DNA from: Stentor coeruleus
Taxonomy: Eukaryota; Ciliophora; Heterotrichea; Heterotrichida; Stentoridae
Direction: 5' to 3'
Assembly (NCBI GenBank): GCA_001970955.1
Contig: MPUH01000832.1
Span: 1-32,616, forward strand
Length of the DNA: 32,616 nucleotides
Below, piece after piece: positions 9,471 through 18,749 of the stretch. The stretch's first letter is position 1. Each line of letters begins with the position of its first letter. The notes below the pieces were generated by a model that saw only the letters and a list, made by a program, of their open reading frames with translations, was not told the DNA's origin and made no database searches. The position numbers and the translations under genes are program-made.

Positions 9471-10004
9471 TTATTTATTAATAATTTCCATTGAATTTAT
9501 GGAAACTTTCGCATAAGGTTTAAGATTTTTTGGTCCAAGGGAATTAAGTAAAATTTCTGTTTGTGGGAAAACATTTTCTAATGGTAAAGCTAAAGCTGCT
9601 AGTTTAGGGATACCTGTAAGTTCGTAAAGCTTTTCGTATACAGTTTCAAAGGAACATGTGATACAGGTTATGTTTTTAGATCTGCATAAGAGAAATAGAG
9701 GTTCGATTAAAACTTCATTAGCTTCGCATTTGAAAAGGATTACTTTGCTTATTTTGTCGATGTTTTGGATGGATTTGTTTATGCCGATGATTAGATTGGA
9801 TTTTATAAAAGACTCGAGGTTAGCTTCAGATGTTTTTTGGATTTTTAGGTCGATTTTTATCCCGGATATTGCTTGATTAACTGATTCACGATGGAGGATT
9901 GTGATGAGTTGTTGGGATTGCTCTTTAGAAATTTCTGGCCAGTGGGTGTGGAAAGGGTTTGTTAGGATGTGTTTGAAAACTTTTTGGTTTTTTTTTCTGT
10001 TCAT
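9471..10004 (-). CDS. L7Ae-superfamily protein, likely RNase P/MRP subunit Rpp38-like (177 aa)
   Basis: L7Ae/L30e-fold proteins bind kink-turn RNA; the Rpp38/Pop3 branch is part of RNase P/MRP in tRNA and rRNA processing. The fold signature is visible at residues ~70-150: LIIGINKSIQNIDK (compare IGVNEVTRALE in human RPP38), VILFKCEANEVLIEPLFLLC, then CSFETVYEKLYELTGIPKLAALALPL. The N terminus (MNRKKNQKVFKHILTNPFHT) and the central spacing also agree with RPP38. Other L7Ae members such as NHP2 or SECIS-binding proteins are less likely because the N-terminal region and the weak kink-turn loop fit Rpp38 better. The downstream MGN gene begins 6 nt after the stop. Confidence 0.7.
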   Translation of the reverse strand: MNRKKNQKVFKHILTNPFHTHWPEISKEQSQQLITILHRESVNQAISGIKIDLKIQKTSEANLESFIKSNLIIGINKSIQNIDKISKVILFKCEANEVLIEPLFLLCRSKNITCITCSFETVYEKLYELTGIPKLAALALPLENVFPQTEILLNSLGPKNLKPYAKVSINSMEIINK

Positions 10005-10448
10005 GGATATTTTTTATTTGAGAAATGGAGAGAAAGTTTTTGGTGGAAGATTTTGGAAATGGAGTTATTAAGAGGAAGTTATAATAGGAATTTGCTTTTT
10101 AGATTTTTTGTATGGAATAGGTTTAAAATGGATTGGGGTTGATAAAATTAGGGAGTTAATATGAGGCTTTTTGATTTTTTTGTTTTTAGATTTAGAAAGT
10201 TTGGTTTTTAGAATGTTGGTTTTGTATAAAATAAAATTTAATGTTTGATGTTAATAGAATATTTATAGTGATAGATAGGAAATTGTTATAATATTGGAAA
10301 ATTTTAACACAACTAACTATATTAATTTGTGTGATAATTTAACTTATTATGATTATTTATATATGATAATAAATACTATCTATACATCAAATAAGACAAA
10401 ACTATATGTTTAATAGCTTAATTAACTTAGAAATATATTTAAATATTT
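10005..10448. promoter_or_regulatory. Divergent intergenic promoter region
   Basis: Divergent start codons lie at 10004 (minus) and 10449 (plus). Plus-strand 10021-10080 contains 20 G and no C by hand count, and G dominance fades at about 10260-10310, after which C is at least as common as G. No other structure or gene is seen. Confidence 0.45.
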
Positions 10449-11651
10449 ATGTCTAACAATATCTCAGAAGCTTTACTAAAACAGAAGATCGAGTTTATGC
10501 AAATTGAATTAGATGAGTTCAAAAAGAAAGAAGAAAACTTTAGAAGGACAAATGAATGCCTTATGCAAGCTTTAGGAACAAATGATTCAACTTCGATTAA
10601 TGTATTGTCTAAATAGAGCCATGCACATGAAGAACTTAAAAAAACCAATGAGCAACTTGAAAAAGAGATTTTCGAGCTTAAAACTCGTTATAAAGACAAA
10701 GTAGCCCTGTTAGAAAAGGAAAAACAAGAACTTTTACTATCTTCAAAAGAACTTGAATATTCTCTTAAACAACAAAGATTGGCAATGGAGACTGAAAAAC
10801 TTGAAATTGTATCTCAGCTACAAAAATTAGAGTCTGATAAACTAGCTGCAGAACAAGCATTGAAATCTTATGAGCATGATAAATCATATCAGCAAGAATT
10901 ACAAAAGTATCAGACTGATATGAAAGTTTTAGATCTCCAACGCCAACTAGAACTTCAACGCGAAGAATCACGTAATGAACTAACAAAAGCTCGACAAGAA
11001 TCTGATAAAGCCATAATCGAGCTCAAACAAATGTATGAAAAAGAAATGGATTCACTTAAAAACCAATCCTGGCAAATGCAAGAAAAACTCAGAAGCCAAG
11101 CTTACACAATTGAAAACATGAAAGAAGAAAGTAATCCAAAACTCTTAGAAATCCGTATTGAAGAACTTGAAAATGAATTAGAATATTATAAAAGCCTTAA
11201 ACCTAACACTAGTACTAAAAAAAAAAACCCTGAAGAAAATGATGAAATTTTCCTATCAAGTCGCGAAGATTTATCTGAAATAAAAAACTCAGCATCAAAA
11301 AGTCGAAGAAATCAACGTCCAAGTCCTGATTTTGAAATTGAAAATTTAATTCTACAAAATGAAAGACTTAAACTCCAATTTGACCGGGCAAGATTAGAAA
11401 TTGACCAACTAAGTATAGAATTAGATAGAACACGTCGAGAACAGATAGATAGTGAAAATGCATTAAAAAATGAAGTGAAATTTTTAATAGGCAAACTTTT
11501 AAAAGCTAAAAGTAAACTGTCAGCAGAAGGTGAATTAAGTGAAACTGTAAGAAAAGAAAGCATGTTAAGTACTTTACGCTATAGAAGCAATAAAAGTAGT
11601 AAATATGCTTCAAGATGCTCACCAATAAGAGATTCTGATAGATATAATTAG
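10449..11651 (+). CDS. Long coiled-coil protein (395 aa) with one 15-nt intron
   Basis: The ATG at 10449 opens a 51-codon exon (start MSNNISEALLKQKIEFMQ) that ends at the 15-nt intron 10602-10616. Exon 2 (10617-11651) continues in frame as SHAHEELKKTNEQLEKEIFE. The protein is near-continuous heptad-like coiled coil from residue ~8 to ~250 (Leu, Glu, Lys, Gln-rich, e.g. LQRQLELQREESRNELTKAR). A Lys/Ser linker near 265-310 is followed by a second coiled coil (LILQNERLKLQFDRARLEID) and a Ser/Arg-rich tail. It resembles coiled-coil tails of ciliate structural or GBP-associated proteins, but I cannot name it. Without the intron the N-terminal 51 codons would be missed. Confidence 0.8.
10602..10616 (+). 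other. 15-nt spliceosomal intron (GTATTGTCTAAATAG)
   Basis: Phase 0, between Asn and Ser codons. It fits GTRNNNNNTANNTAG with T9-A10. Removal joins two in-frame coiled-coil segments across a TAG. Confidence 0.85.
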
Positions 11652-12164
11652 TTTTAGATATTAAAAATACATGATGTCAAGTTATGATTTTTTTTTTTTA
11701 TGGATCAGGATTATTATTTAGAAAATTATTGTTATATAGTTTCTTGATGAGCTTATGGATCTCAGCTTTTTGTGTTGATATTTTCTATTAGGATTCTTTG
11801 ATATTATAAAGTATTTTGGACAGAAGATTTAGAGAGAAAAGGTAAAAAAAATTATAAGATTTTTTTAAGCAAAACGCATTCGAACAACAACGAAAAATAA
11901 CTAATAAAAATAAATTTTTTTGTGAAAAAAGTTAAGAATCTCGAAGTTTTTATTTGAAAAAAATACATTCTCTTGTTAACGATTTATATAATAAAATACA
12001 ATTTTCTAAGATACTTTCATATTAAAACTGAAAAAAATTACTTAAAAGATTTATCATATTCTACAATCATTAAAATAATATTTAAAGTTACAAACCATAT
12101 AATAATCATCACAAACAGATGATTCTATTAATAAATCAAAACATTTTCTAATATTTAATCAAGT
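11652..12164. other. Intergenic stretch between tandem genes
   Basis: The left half (to about 11850) is G/T-rich, including a run of T at 11689-11698. The right half, upstream of the CNNM gene, is A/C/T-rich with few G. I see no small gene, RNA or repeat. Confidence 0.45.
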
Positions 12165-13310
12165 ATGTCTGAATCAGAATGGGTGAAAAATCTGCCTTGG
12201 GGTGAATATCTGACGTTCTCTTTAGTAAGTTTTGGTCTTGTATGTTTTGCAGGCTTGATGTCTGGGTTAACCGTCGGGTTAATGTCAATAAGTTCCCTAG
12301 ACCTAAAAATCAAGCTAGAATCAGGTACTTCAATAGAAAAAAAATACGCACGTCGAGTCAGTTCAATCCTTCACGACCATCATTTACTCCTCGTAACCCT
12401 TCTTGTAGCCAATGCCGCAGCAATGGAAAGCCTTCCTTTATTCATAGATGAAATGTTTAATGAAATCATAACAATAATCCTCAGTGTCTCATTCGTTCTT
12501 ATTTTCGGTGAAGTTCTTCCACAAGCATTTTGCACCGGGCCTGATCAACTAAAAATTGCATATTACATGACACCCTTAGTTAGGATAATAGTCGTGATTT
12601 TCTTTCCAATTAGCTACCCAATATCAAAGATTCTAAATTGGTGTTTTGGAAAACATCGTAGCTATAAACTCAAAAATGATGATATTAAAGCACTTGTTGC
12701 CCTTCATACCAATATGTATGGATCAAGACATAATCTAGGTTTAATGAAAGTACAAGTCAAAATGATTCATGGGGCTATAGATTTACGTTATAAACTTGTA
12801 AAAGATTATATTATACCTTTGGATAAAGTTTATTGTGTTAGTACAGATACTATTGTTAATAAGAAAACATTTAGAAAACTTGTTAAACAAGGATATAGTA
12901 GGGTACCTGTTTATCAAGGAAGTAATAGAAATGCAATTGTTGGGATATTATTGACGAAAAAACTTTTGGTTGCTGAAGAAGGATTACCGATTAGTGAAAT
13001 TGTTGTAAATTTAAGGGAACCGATGTTTGTGTCACCGGATTTTTTGATGATACAGTTATTGGAGAAGTTTAAAGTAGGGAAGAGTCATTTGGCAATTGTT
13101 AAAGATGATGATGGAAGTGTTTTGGGGATAATTACTTTAGAAGATGTTTTGGAGGAGGTTATGAAGTTTGAGATTTATGATGAAGGGGATTATGATGAAC
13201 AAGCGAAATTGAATACGACTAGTTTGGTACCGCCAAGTAAAGAAAAACCCCCAGAACCAAGACGTCGAACTATGGTAGGACCAATCGACGAAACTCTCTT
13301 ACCAACCTAA
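12165..13310 (+). CDS. CNNM/CorC-family (DUF21 plus CBS pair) membrane protein, probable Mg2+ transport or homeostasis
   Basis: CNNM/MAM3/CorC proteins are membrane proteins involved in Mg2+ (or other divalent cation) efflux and homeostasis. Residues ~15-170 form the DUF21 domain: FAGLMSGLTVGLMSI, then the helix pair HHLLLVTLLVANAAAMESLP and IILSVSFVLIFGEVLPQAFC, with a fourth membrane segment PLVRIIVVIFFPISYPISK. GEVLPQ is a hallmark. CBS domains follow at ~205-330 (YSRVPVYQGSNRNAIVGILL and SHLAIVKDDDGSVLGIITLE, DVLEEVM). No cyclic-nucleotide-like domain is present, so it is shorter than animal CNNMs and closer to yeast MAM3 or plant CBSDUF proteins. Its 3' end faces the SPPL-like gene, 39 nt apart. 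Confidence 0.88.
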   Translation: MSESEWVKNLPWGEYLTFSLVSFGLVCFAGLMSGLTVGLMSISSLDLKIKLESGTSIEKKYARRVSSILHDHHLLLVTLLVANAAAMESLPLFIDEMFNEIITIILSVSFVLIFGEVLPQAFCTGPDQLKIAYYMTPLVRIIVVIFFPISYPISKILNWCFGKHRSYKLKNDDIKALVALHTNMYGSRHNLGLMKVQVKMIHGAIDLRYKLVKDYIIPLDKVYCVSTDTIVNKKTFRKLVKQGYSRVPVYQGSNRNAIVGILLTKKLLVAEEGLPISEIVVNLREPMFVSPDFLMIQLLEKFKVGKSHLAIVKDDDGSVLGIITLEDVLEEVMKFEIYDEGDYDEQAKLNTTSLVPPSKEKPPEPRRRTMVGPIDETLLPT

Positions 13311-13349
13311 TAATAGCCCATAACCTAAACCTATTCAGCAAAATAATTA

Positions 13350-14687
13350 TCAATTACTTAAATCCTTCATCGCAACTTCGCTTTGCATAAGAGGCTTTCC
13401 AAGTTCTCCAAGCCAAATCTTCCAAAATTCCTTTCTATAAACCGCACACAATCCCATGCCAAATATTAAAATTGGGGCAATATACAACATAGCTGGTTGT
13501 ATCTTACTAAAAACCACATCAACAGAAACTGCGACAAACAAACTAGTAAAATACAAAAACATCAAAACATGAAAATATTTCGAACCTGTTTTTTTATCAT
13601 AAACAGCACCAAAAGATATAAAAATCCCAGGGATAATCAAATCACTAATACCAATAGCACTACATTGTCCAGGTATAGGAAAATTAGCAAAGAAAGGTAT
13701 GAGTATTTTTATAGGTAAATCATAATCTGAGTTTTTTATAAGCATAGCATTATCTGTAAAATAGTTTTTTGAACTTGATTCTGTGAGGATACTATATATA
13801 AAAAGACCAAGGAGGATTATAATACCTGTTCTCATATTAGAAATTCTGTGATTTTTAATGAAAATGTAAACTAAAGATATGGAGATTAAGTTGCTTAGAA
13901 TCCAATGTCTTGTAATAATATAGAGGATTGAAATTATCAGGGTTAAGAGGAATAGGAATATATTTAAGGTTTTTATTGTACCTAAAATAGGAATTGTTGA
14001 AGAATGAGATGATGGGATATTGTTACTTAGATCTAAGAATAAAAGGAATAAGGTTATGGATGAACTTAAAAAAATGAGGATTTCAAGGATGAGTTTCAAG
14101 TCTTGGATAAAAAAGTATAAAGGGAATATAAGTAAAGGTAGTAAAAATAAGTAGATTAATGTTTGGGATGATGGGATTGAGTTGTTCTCGTGAATATTTA
14201 TGTTTAACTGGGAGATGTATATAGAAATTCCTATAAGGCTTGTTGCAATTATGGTTAAAACTCCTAAGCTCCAGTCAAAAAGGCTTGCTTTTCCGCATAT
14301 TTTGACTAGTTTTATGGTTTTTTCATTGTTTTCATATAGTATTTTAAGTTTGATTAATGCCCAGCCGTCTTTTAGACAGAAATATTCTAATGATCCTTGG
14401 AAATTATCGGATGTTATACTACTTGGGATTATCCTTACTTCTATATTTTCGTTTGAACTTGTTGCAGAAAGTTGGTAGCTGTGCTGTTCTGTAGATTTAA
14501 ATGAGAAGATTCTGCTTGTGGCTGATGAACTTTCATAGATACTAGGAACTGGTTTACATGAAGAATAACTTGTGAAATCTGGGTCCCAAGAGTTTTGGAT
14601 TTGATCATTTTCCATTACTTGCTCTCCTGATGTGAAGATATCTAGAGATAAAGCATATGGGAGAAAAATAAGTATTAGATAAAACAT
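13350..14687 (-). CDS. Signal peptide peptidase-like (SPPL2-type) membrane protein, probably inactive protease (445 aa)
   Basis: SPP/SPPL proteins are GxGD aspartyl intramembrane proteases with nine membrane segments. The start is ATG at 14687, giving a signal peptide (MFYLILIFLPYALSLD) and a ~130-residue lumenal region with paired cysteines, as in SPPL2. Hydrophobic helices fill the rest. The C-terminal half aligns well to SPPL: PIKILIP, then IGISDLIIPGIFI near 345-357, YDKKTGSKYF, QPAMLYIAPILI (the PAL motif as PAM) at ~397, and an RKEFWKIW tail. The TM6 catalytic YD is Y298-S299 here, and GxGD is G346-I-S-D349, so one of two catalytic aspartates is missing. A role as a pseudoprotease is inferred. 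Its start is 63 nt from the end of the next minus gene. Confidence 0.8.
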   Translation of the reverse strand: MFYLILIFLPYALSLDIFTSGEQVMENDQIQNSWDPDFTSYSSCKPVPSIYESSSATSRIFSFKSTEQHSYQLSATSSNENIEVRIIPSSITSDNFQGSLEYFCLKDGWALIKLKILYENNEKTIKLVKICGKASLFDWSLGVLTIIATSLIGISIYISQLNINIHENNSIPSSQTLIYLFLLPLLIFPLYFFIQDLKLILEILIFLSSSITLFLLFLDLSNNIPSSHSSTIPILGTIKTLNIFLFLLTLIISILYIITRHWILSNLISISLVYIFIKNHRISNMRTGIIILLGLFIYSILTESSSKNYFTDNAMLIKNSDYDLPIKILIPFFANFPIPGQCSAIGISDLIIPGIFISFGAVYDKKTGSKYFHVLMFLYFTSLFVAVSVDVVFSKIQPAMLYIAPILIFGMGLCAVYRKEFWKIWLGELGKPLMQSEVAMKDLSN

Positions 14688-14750
14688 TATAATCTTCAAT
14701 AAAAACTAGCCATAATCAGATCTAGTAAATAAATTAACCTAATAATCTAA

Positions 14751-16889
14751 CTAAATAAGTGCTATTTTCGATTTATTCACCCCAGTGTCAATAAGATAAT
14801 CATAGATATTTCTATTAAACCCTGACGGTCCACAAATCCAAATTTTTTCAATTTTCTTATCATCATCATTTTCTATAATATTTTCAAATGTTGTATTATG
14901 CTTAGTATCTCCAATCGACAGTACAAGTTTAAATACTTGTGGAATAGCATCTTGAACTTTTTGAAGCAAATCTAAACAAAAACAGTCATTAAGTTCATTT
15001 ATGGATAAACAAAGGGTAAAAGAAAATTCAGTGATTACTTGAGAATTTTTCCAGATAAAATATATGAAATCAAGAAATGTTATCAGTCCTGTACCTCCAA
15101 CATATGCTATAAATGTTCCTTTAAGTTCTTTTATCATAAGCCCAGGACCAAATGGACCTTGTATTGATAATATTTGACCTGGTGTTAAGGATTTAAAATA
15201 CCCTGTCATTATCCCTCCTTGGTAGTACTTATATATAAATTTTACGCTTCCAGGACATTCGTTTTCTCCAGGTATAGAAAGACCAAACTCTTTGCCCCAG
15301 AGACCAAGGTTTACAAATACCCCAGAATAGTATCTTCGAACTTTTCCATGTTTTTTGCTGTTATAAAGTACTTTAAAATGTTTCCCTGCCCATTCAAGTT
15401 TAGGTTCCGGAGCCATGGAAAAATACTGGGATTTCAAAGTTAAAAGCCAAGTGTCTGAATTTAATAATTGTTGACTAAAGACTATAAACTCCATATGATT
15501 TTGATTTTGACCTTCAGTATAGGTTAAATATCCAACTGGGTAAGGGATTTTAGCAATAGCCATATAGTTAACAATACTAAATGCATTCTCTGAATGAGCA
15601 TATGGAAAAAAACGCCCACCATAACTACTGCATCCAGATAAATATCCCCCTAAATCTTCCCCAACAGTCTCAGCAATCATAAACTTCCCTCCAGGATGAC
15701 TCTGCTTAAAAACCCTTGCATTAATCACAAGGTTATCAAAAAACATCAGAATTTCTCCAGCTTTAATTTTTTCATAAGCTTCCTCATAGTTCATTTCTTT
15801 CAATCTTTTCAATACAAAGCTGTGGTTATTAATATGCGTAAAAACATGCATGAAAATTTCAAAACACACAAGCACAGCTACCATAAAACAATAAAACCCG
15901 AATTCTTGGCCAATATCATTTTTCCCAGCATAAATCGCCACTATGCCACATAAAACCAAAAGCCAGCCAACAAGCTTATGTCCTCTAGTCATAACTGCCT
16001 GTGCCTGTAAATTATCTGATTTTATCCTATAATACAAAAGTGTTAAGCCAAAAACGCCTTGAGCTGTACAAAGAGAAAGTATAAAAAACCCAAGCCTCGA
16101 TGCAATTAAATGCATATCTTCAAGGGTTTCAACATAAACTTTATCATATTTTATTTGTCTTGATGAGCTAATACAAGTTGCTATAATAACCAAAACCATC
16201 AAAAGAACATGAGTAGGTAACCACCAACGAGTCCATTTAAAATATCTTGCTGATATCGCAGCAATTATAATAATAACTCCCCAACAAACTGACATTAAAT
16301 TAACATGTTCATATGTTGTATATGCTAAGCCAAGTTCTTTATAATCAAGTAATTCTTGAGAATTTGTAAAGACAATATTTGAAGCTCCTATATTATTATT
16401 ACCAAAATCCCCATCCTCATGCATTTCAATACTTCTTGCATCATCTTTAATAGCCCAACATATGGTCATTGTTTTGTCTATAAGAATTTCTTCATCATAT
16501 TTGTCTTGAGTTTTAAGATTTCTTTGGAAAATTATGTTTATATGACCATTTTCATCTATTCCTCCTGAAATATACTTCAAATCATTAGTACCTCCAATTA
16601 TTGTATCTGAATCTGGGGTATAATGTTTTGATGAGTAACTATCTTGTAGATTTATTAAATAACCTGTATTTATTACAATAATCATATCAGTATCTAACAT
16701 GCGTCTACCAAAACCTAAAGCACAGTAACCGCGTGTTATGGAACACTATGTAAATGGTACTTTGAAATTAAAGATTATTGAAGTTGGCTCAATACTCCAA
16801 CCGATTGTCATCTTATTATGAAGCTTTTGCTCAAATGATAGGCCAAAGCAAGCTTTGGCAATTAGCATATAAGCTAAGAATGTTGACAT
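14751..16889 (-). CDS. DOMON-cytochrome b561-cytochrome b5-FAD/NAD(P) reductase fusion (707 aa), one intron
   Basis: Exon 1 (16889-16761) gives a signal peptide (MSTFLAYMLIAKACFGLS) and the start of a DOMON domain; after the 15-nt intron it continues as GYCALGFGRRMLDTDMIIV. A b561 core with ~5 membrane helices follows, with histidines near residues 190 (EHVNLMSVCWG), 222 (PTHVLLM), 255 (HLIASRLGF) and 299 (RGHKLVGW). Next is a b5-like heme domain with HPGG at ~393-396 and a second His near 427. The C terminus is a cytochrome b5 reductase-type module: RRYYSG, GGIMTGYFKSLTPG, GPFG, GGTGLITFLDF and ICGPSGF. The predicted role is transmembrane electron transfer from cytosolic NAD(P)H via b5 and b561 to an outside acceptor such as ferric iron, by analogy with FRRS1-like proteins. 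Confidence 0.85.
16746..16760 (-). other. 15-nt spliceosomal intron (GTACCATTTACATAG)
   Basis: Phase 0, between Lys and Cys codons inside the DOMON domain. Splicing joins the signal peptide exon to the GYCALGFG motif; unspliced, the TAG would cut off the N terminus. Confidence 0.85.
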
Positions 16890-18201
16890 ATTTTATTATA
16901 TTATTTTAATTCTGTTGTAGATTTTTGCTTTTAGGATTAAATATGATTATTTGTATAGAAAAATTAAAACAGAATTTTAGATTGAGAAGTAGGGGATACT
17001 GTATTATGATATGATTAATAAATTGCCCTTGGATTGTGTCGAGCAATTTTTAATGATAAAGTTTGGTTTAGTAAAAGATTTTATTATGATGATAAAGTTA
17101 GAAGTGGTGATTTTATGATTTGTATGATTTAAGTAAGCATTTTTTACTTTTTGGCTAATCTACTGCTGAAATTAGAATTTTTTAGTATATGTTTTTTTTT
17201 TGGGGTTATAGAATAGAGTGTATAGTGAGTTATTTATAGGATTCTTAGACTTGTAAAGCTGTTGAAGTGTTTTTAGGCTATTGGATAACATTATATTTAA
17301 GCTATGGTAAAAAAATTGCCATAAAGATTGTCTATGTAATTTTAATAGATGCTTGTAGAATGAATGCATATAGCTAAACAATAATAGTTATCAAAGCCAC
17401 ATAAAAGTTAAAAATTTCATTAAGGACCTAGAGGAAAACCTGATTATGCATATCCTATTATCAAAAAGAAAAACTAAAGACAATATAATATTTATAAACA
17501 AAATATTATAGAATTATAGAAAAGGTTTAAATTTGTTTCTCATTCAATAATCAAACTGTTCAAGCTTACTTTAACTAATATTTTAAAAATTATGATATCT
17601 ATTTAATATAAGAGTTTATTACACAAATTAGTCATCATATTTTTTTTACTCTCAAATCAGACTAAAATATTTAAAATTAGCAGGCTTTATATATAACAAA
17701 AAAGCCAGCTTATTATGATTCAAAATCTAAAGAAAAATTACAATATATTATTCAGCCATATTTATTACGTTTAATAATAAATTATGCTTGCGTTTCAGTA
17801 ATTCTTAAAACCGCTAATATTTTTCGAAAAGACTCATAATTAACAAAAATCAAGAAAGAATATAAAGTTATTTTATATTGGCATTTATTTATAAGAAGAT
17901 TTAAGTTAAAATATCATGTTTGAAAATTGACGAATTTCGATCAAGTCTTTACATTATAAAAATTACATAAAGCTAAAATGAGTATTTAAATATAAACATC
18001 TTATTTAGAATATTGAATTTTTTATAAATGAATATACAACCAGCTAACTTTTATGAAGATAGTCTTATGGTTGTTTTTAGGTATCCATGAGAATATGATA
18101 AAGAAACACTATAACTATGAAGATTGAAATATAAAAGTATACTGTAATAGTATATTTTGCTTTGATAAGAAATAATCAATCTATTCATTAAGTTTAAGAT
18201 G
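16890..18201. other. Gene-poor 1.3-kb spacer
   Basis: It sits between the start of the reductase fusion gene and the end of the MGC gene, both on the minus strand. The part next to 16889 is G-richer on the plus strand. A 65-codon minus ORF at 17172-17369 (ATG-start MHSFYKHLL) is the only notable frame and has no recognisable feature. No tRNA or snRNA-like box was found by eye. Confidence 0.4.
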
Positions 18202-18411
18202 CTATTTTGTCTCTAAAGCTTCAATTCTTATGGGATTTTTCCATTCTCCGGCTACCATTGATTGGCTTTCTTCTAGGAAACTATTTTCTTCTACTATTAA
18301 AAAAAGTCCTTTGCAAGGTCTTAATGGACTTAGTCCTTCAATCCTTAGAACTTTTGTTTGACTCCGCATAGTGCTGGCAGCGGATATGCTTTTATAATTA
18401 ACACATCCCAT
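18202..18411 (-). CDS. Small MGC-start protein (69 aa), possibly dually acylated
   Basis: Function unknown. The ATG at 18411 gives MGCVNYKSIS: Gly2 and Cys3 form the classic N-myristoylation plus palmitoylation pattern that anchors proteins at membranes. The body has a moderately conserved-looking core (KVLRIEGLSPLRPCKGLFLI) and an acidic middle. An in-frame TTG four codons upstream is not used. It lies between a 1.3-kb and a 0.3-kb spacer. Its start resembles that of the kinase at 23227 and the two small proteins at 28786 and 30467, but the rest is not similar to them. Real coding status is likely from base composition, not proven. Confidence 0.55.
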   Translation of the reverse strand: MGCVNYKSISAASTMRSQTKVLRIEGLSPLRPCKGLFLIVEENSFLEESQSMVAGEWKNPIRIEALETK

Positions 18412-18749
18412 AAGCTTATTCAAATATTATAATTATTACTGATAAGCTTTTATATATTTTCTAAATCTAATATGGTATAATATTATATATTATTTTTGAT
18501 AATCAAGTCAATGAATATTTGGCAATTACTATAATAACATAAATAATCTTATCTTCTAATGTATTTTCTATTAAAAAAAGCTATAATTTATCGATTTATT
18601 AACTTTAAATATATATACAATTATACAAATCTCACAGGCAGTATTATTAAAATTTCTATCAAAACCAATAACACAAAAATCACCCCTGACATAAAACCAT
18701 CTTAGCCTCATAAAAAAAACACTTAAAAACTTTAAATTTAACCCAATCT
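18412..18749. other. Intergenic stretch between minus-strand genes
   Basis: A/T-rich, with C-rich plus-strand sequence towards 18749, the 3' flank of the PH-LRR gene. A 60-codon minus frame here (18571-18753) overlaps that gene's end and looks spurious. Confidence 0.4.

Noticed and set aside
9658-9876. 72-codon plus-strand ORF inside the Rpp38-like gene
   Set aside because: Antisense shadow of a gene with recognisable L7Ae fold.
13788-13806. 16-nt GT...AG segment (GTCTTTTTATATATAG) at the YS site of the SPPL-like gene as an intron
   Set aside because: Splicing it out would shift frame away from the conserved PIKILIP and IIPGIFI sequence.
17172-17369. 65-codon minus-strand ORF (MHSFYKHLL start) in the large spacer
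   Set aside because: No recognisable motif, A/T-driven composition, no supporting context. Could be real but I cannot support it.
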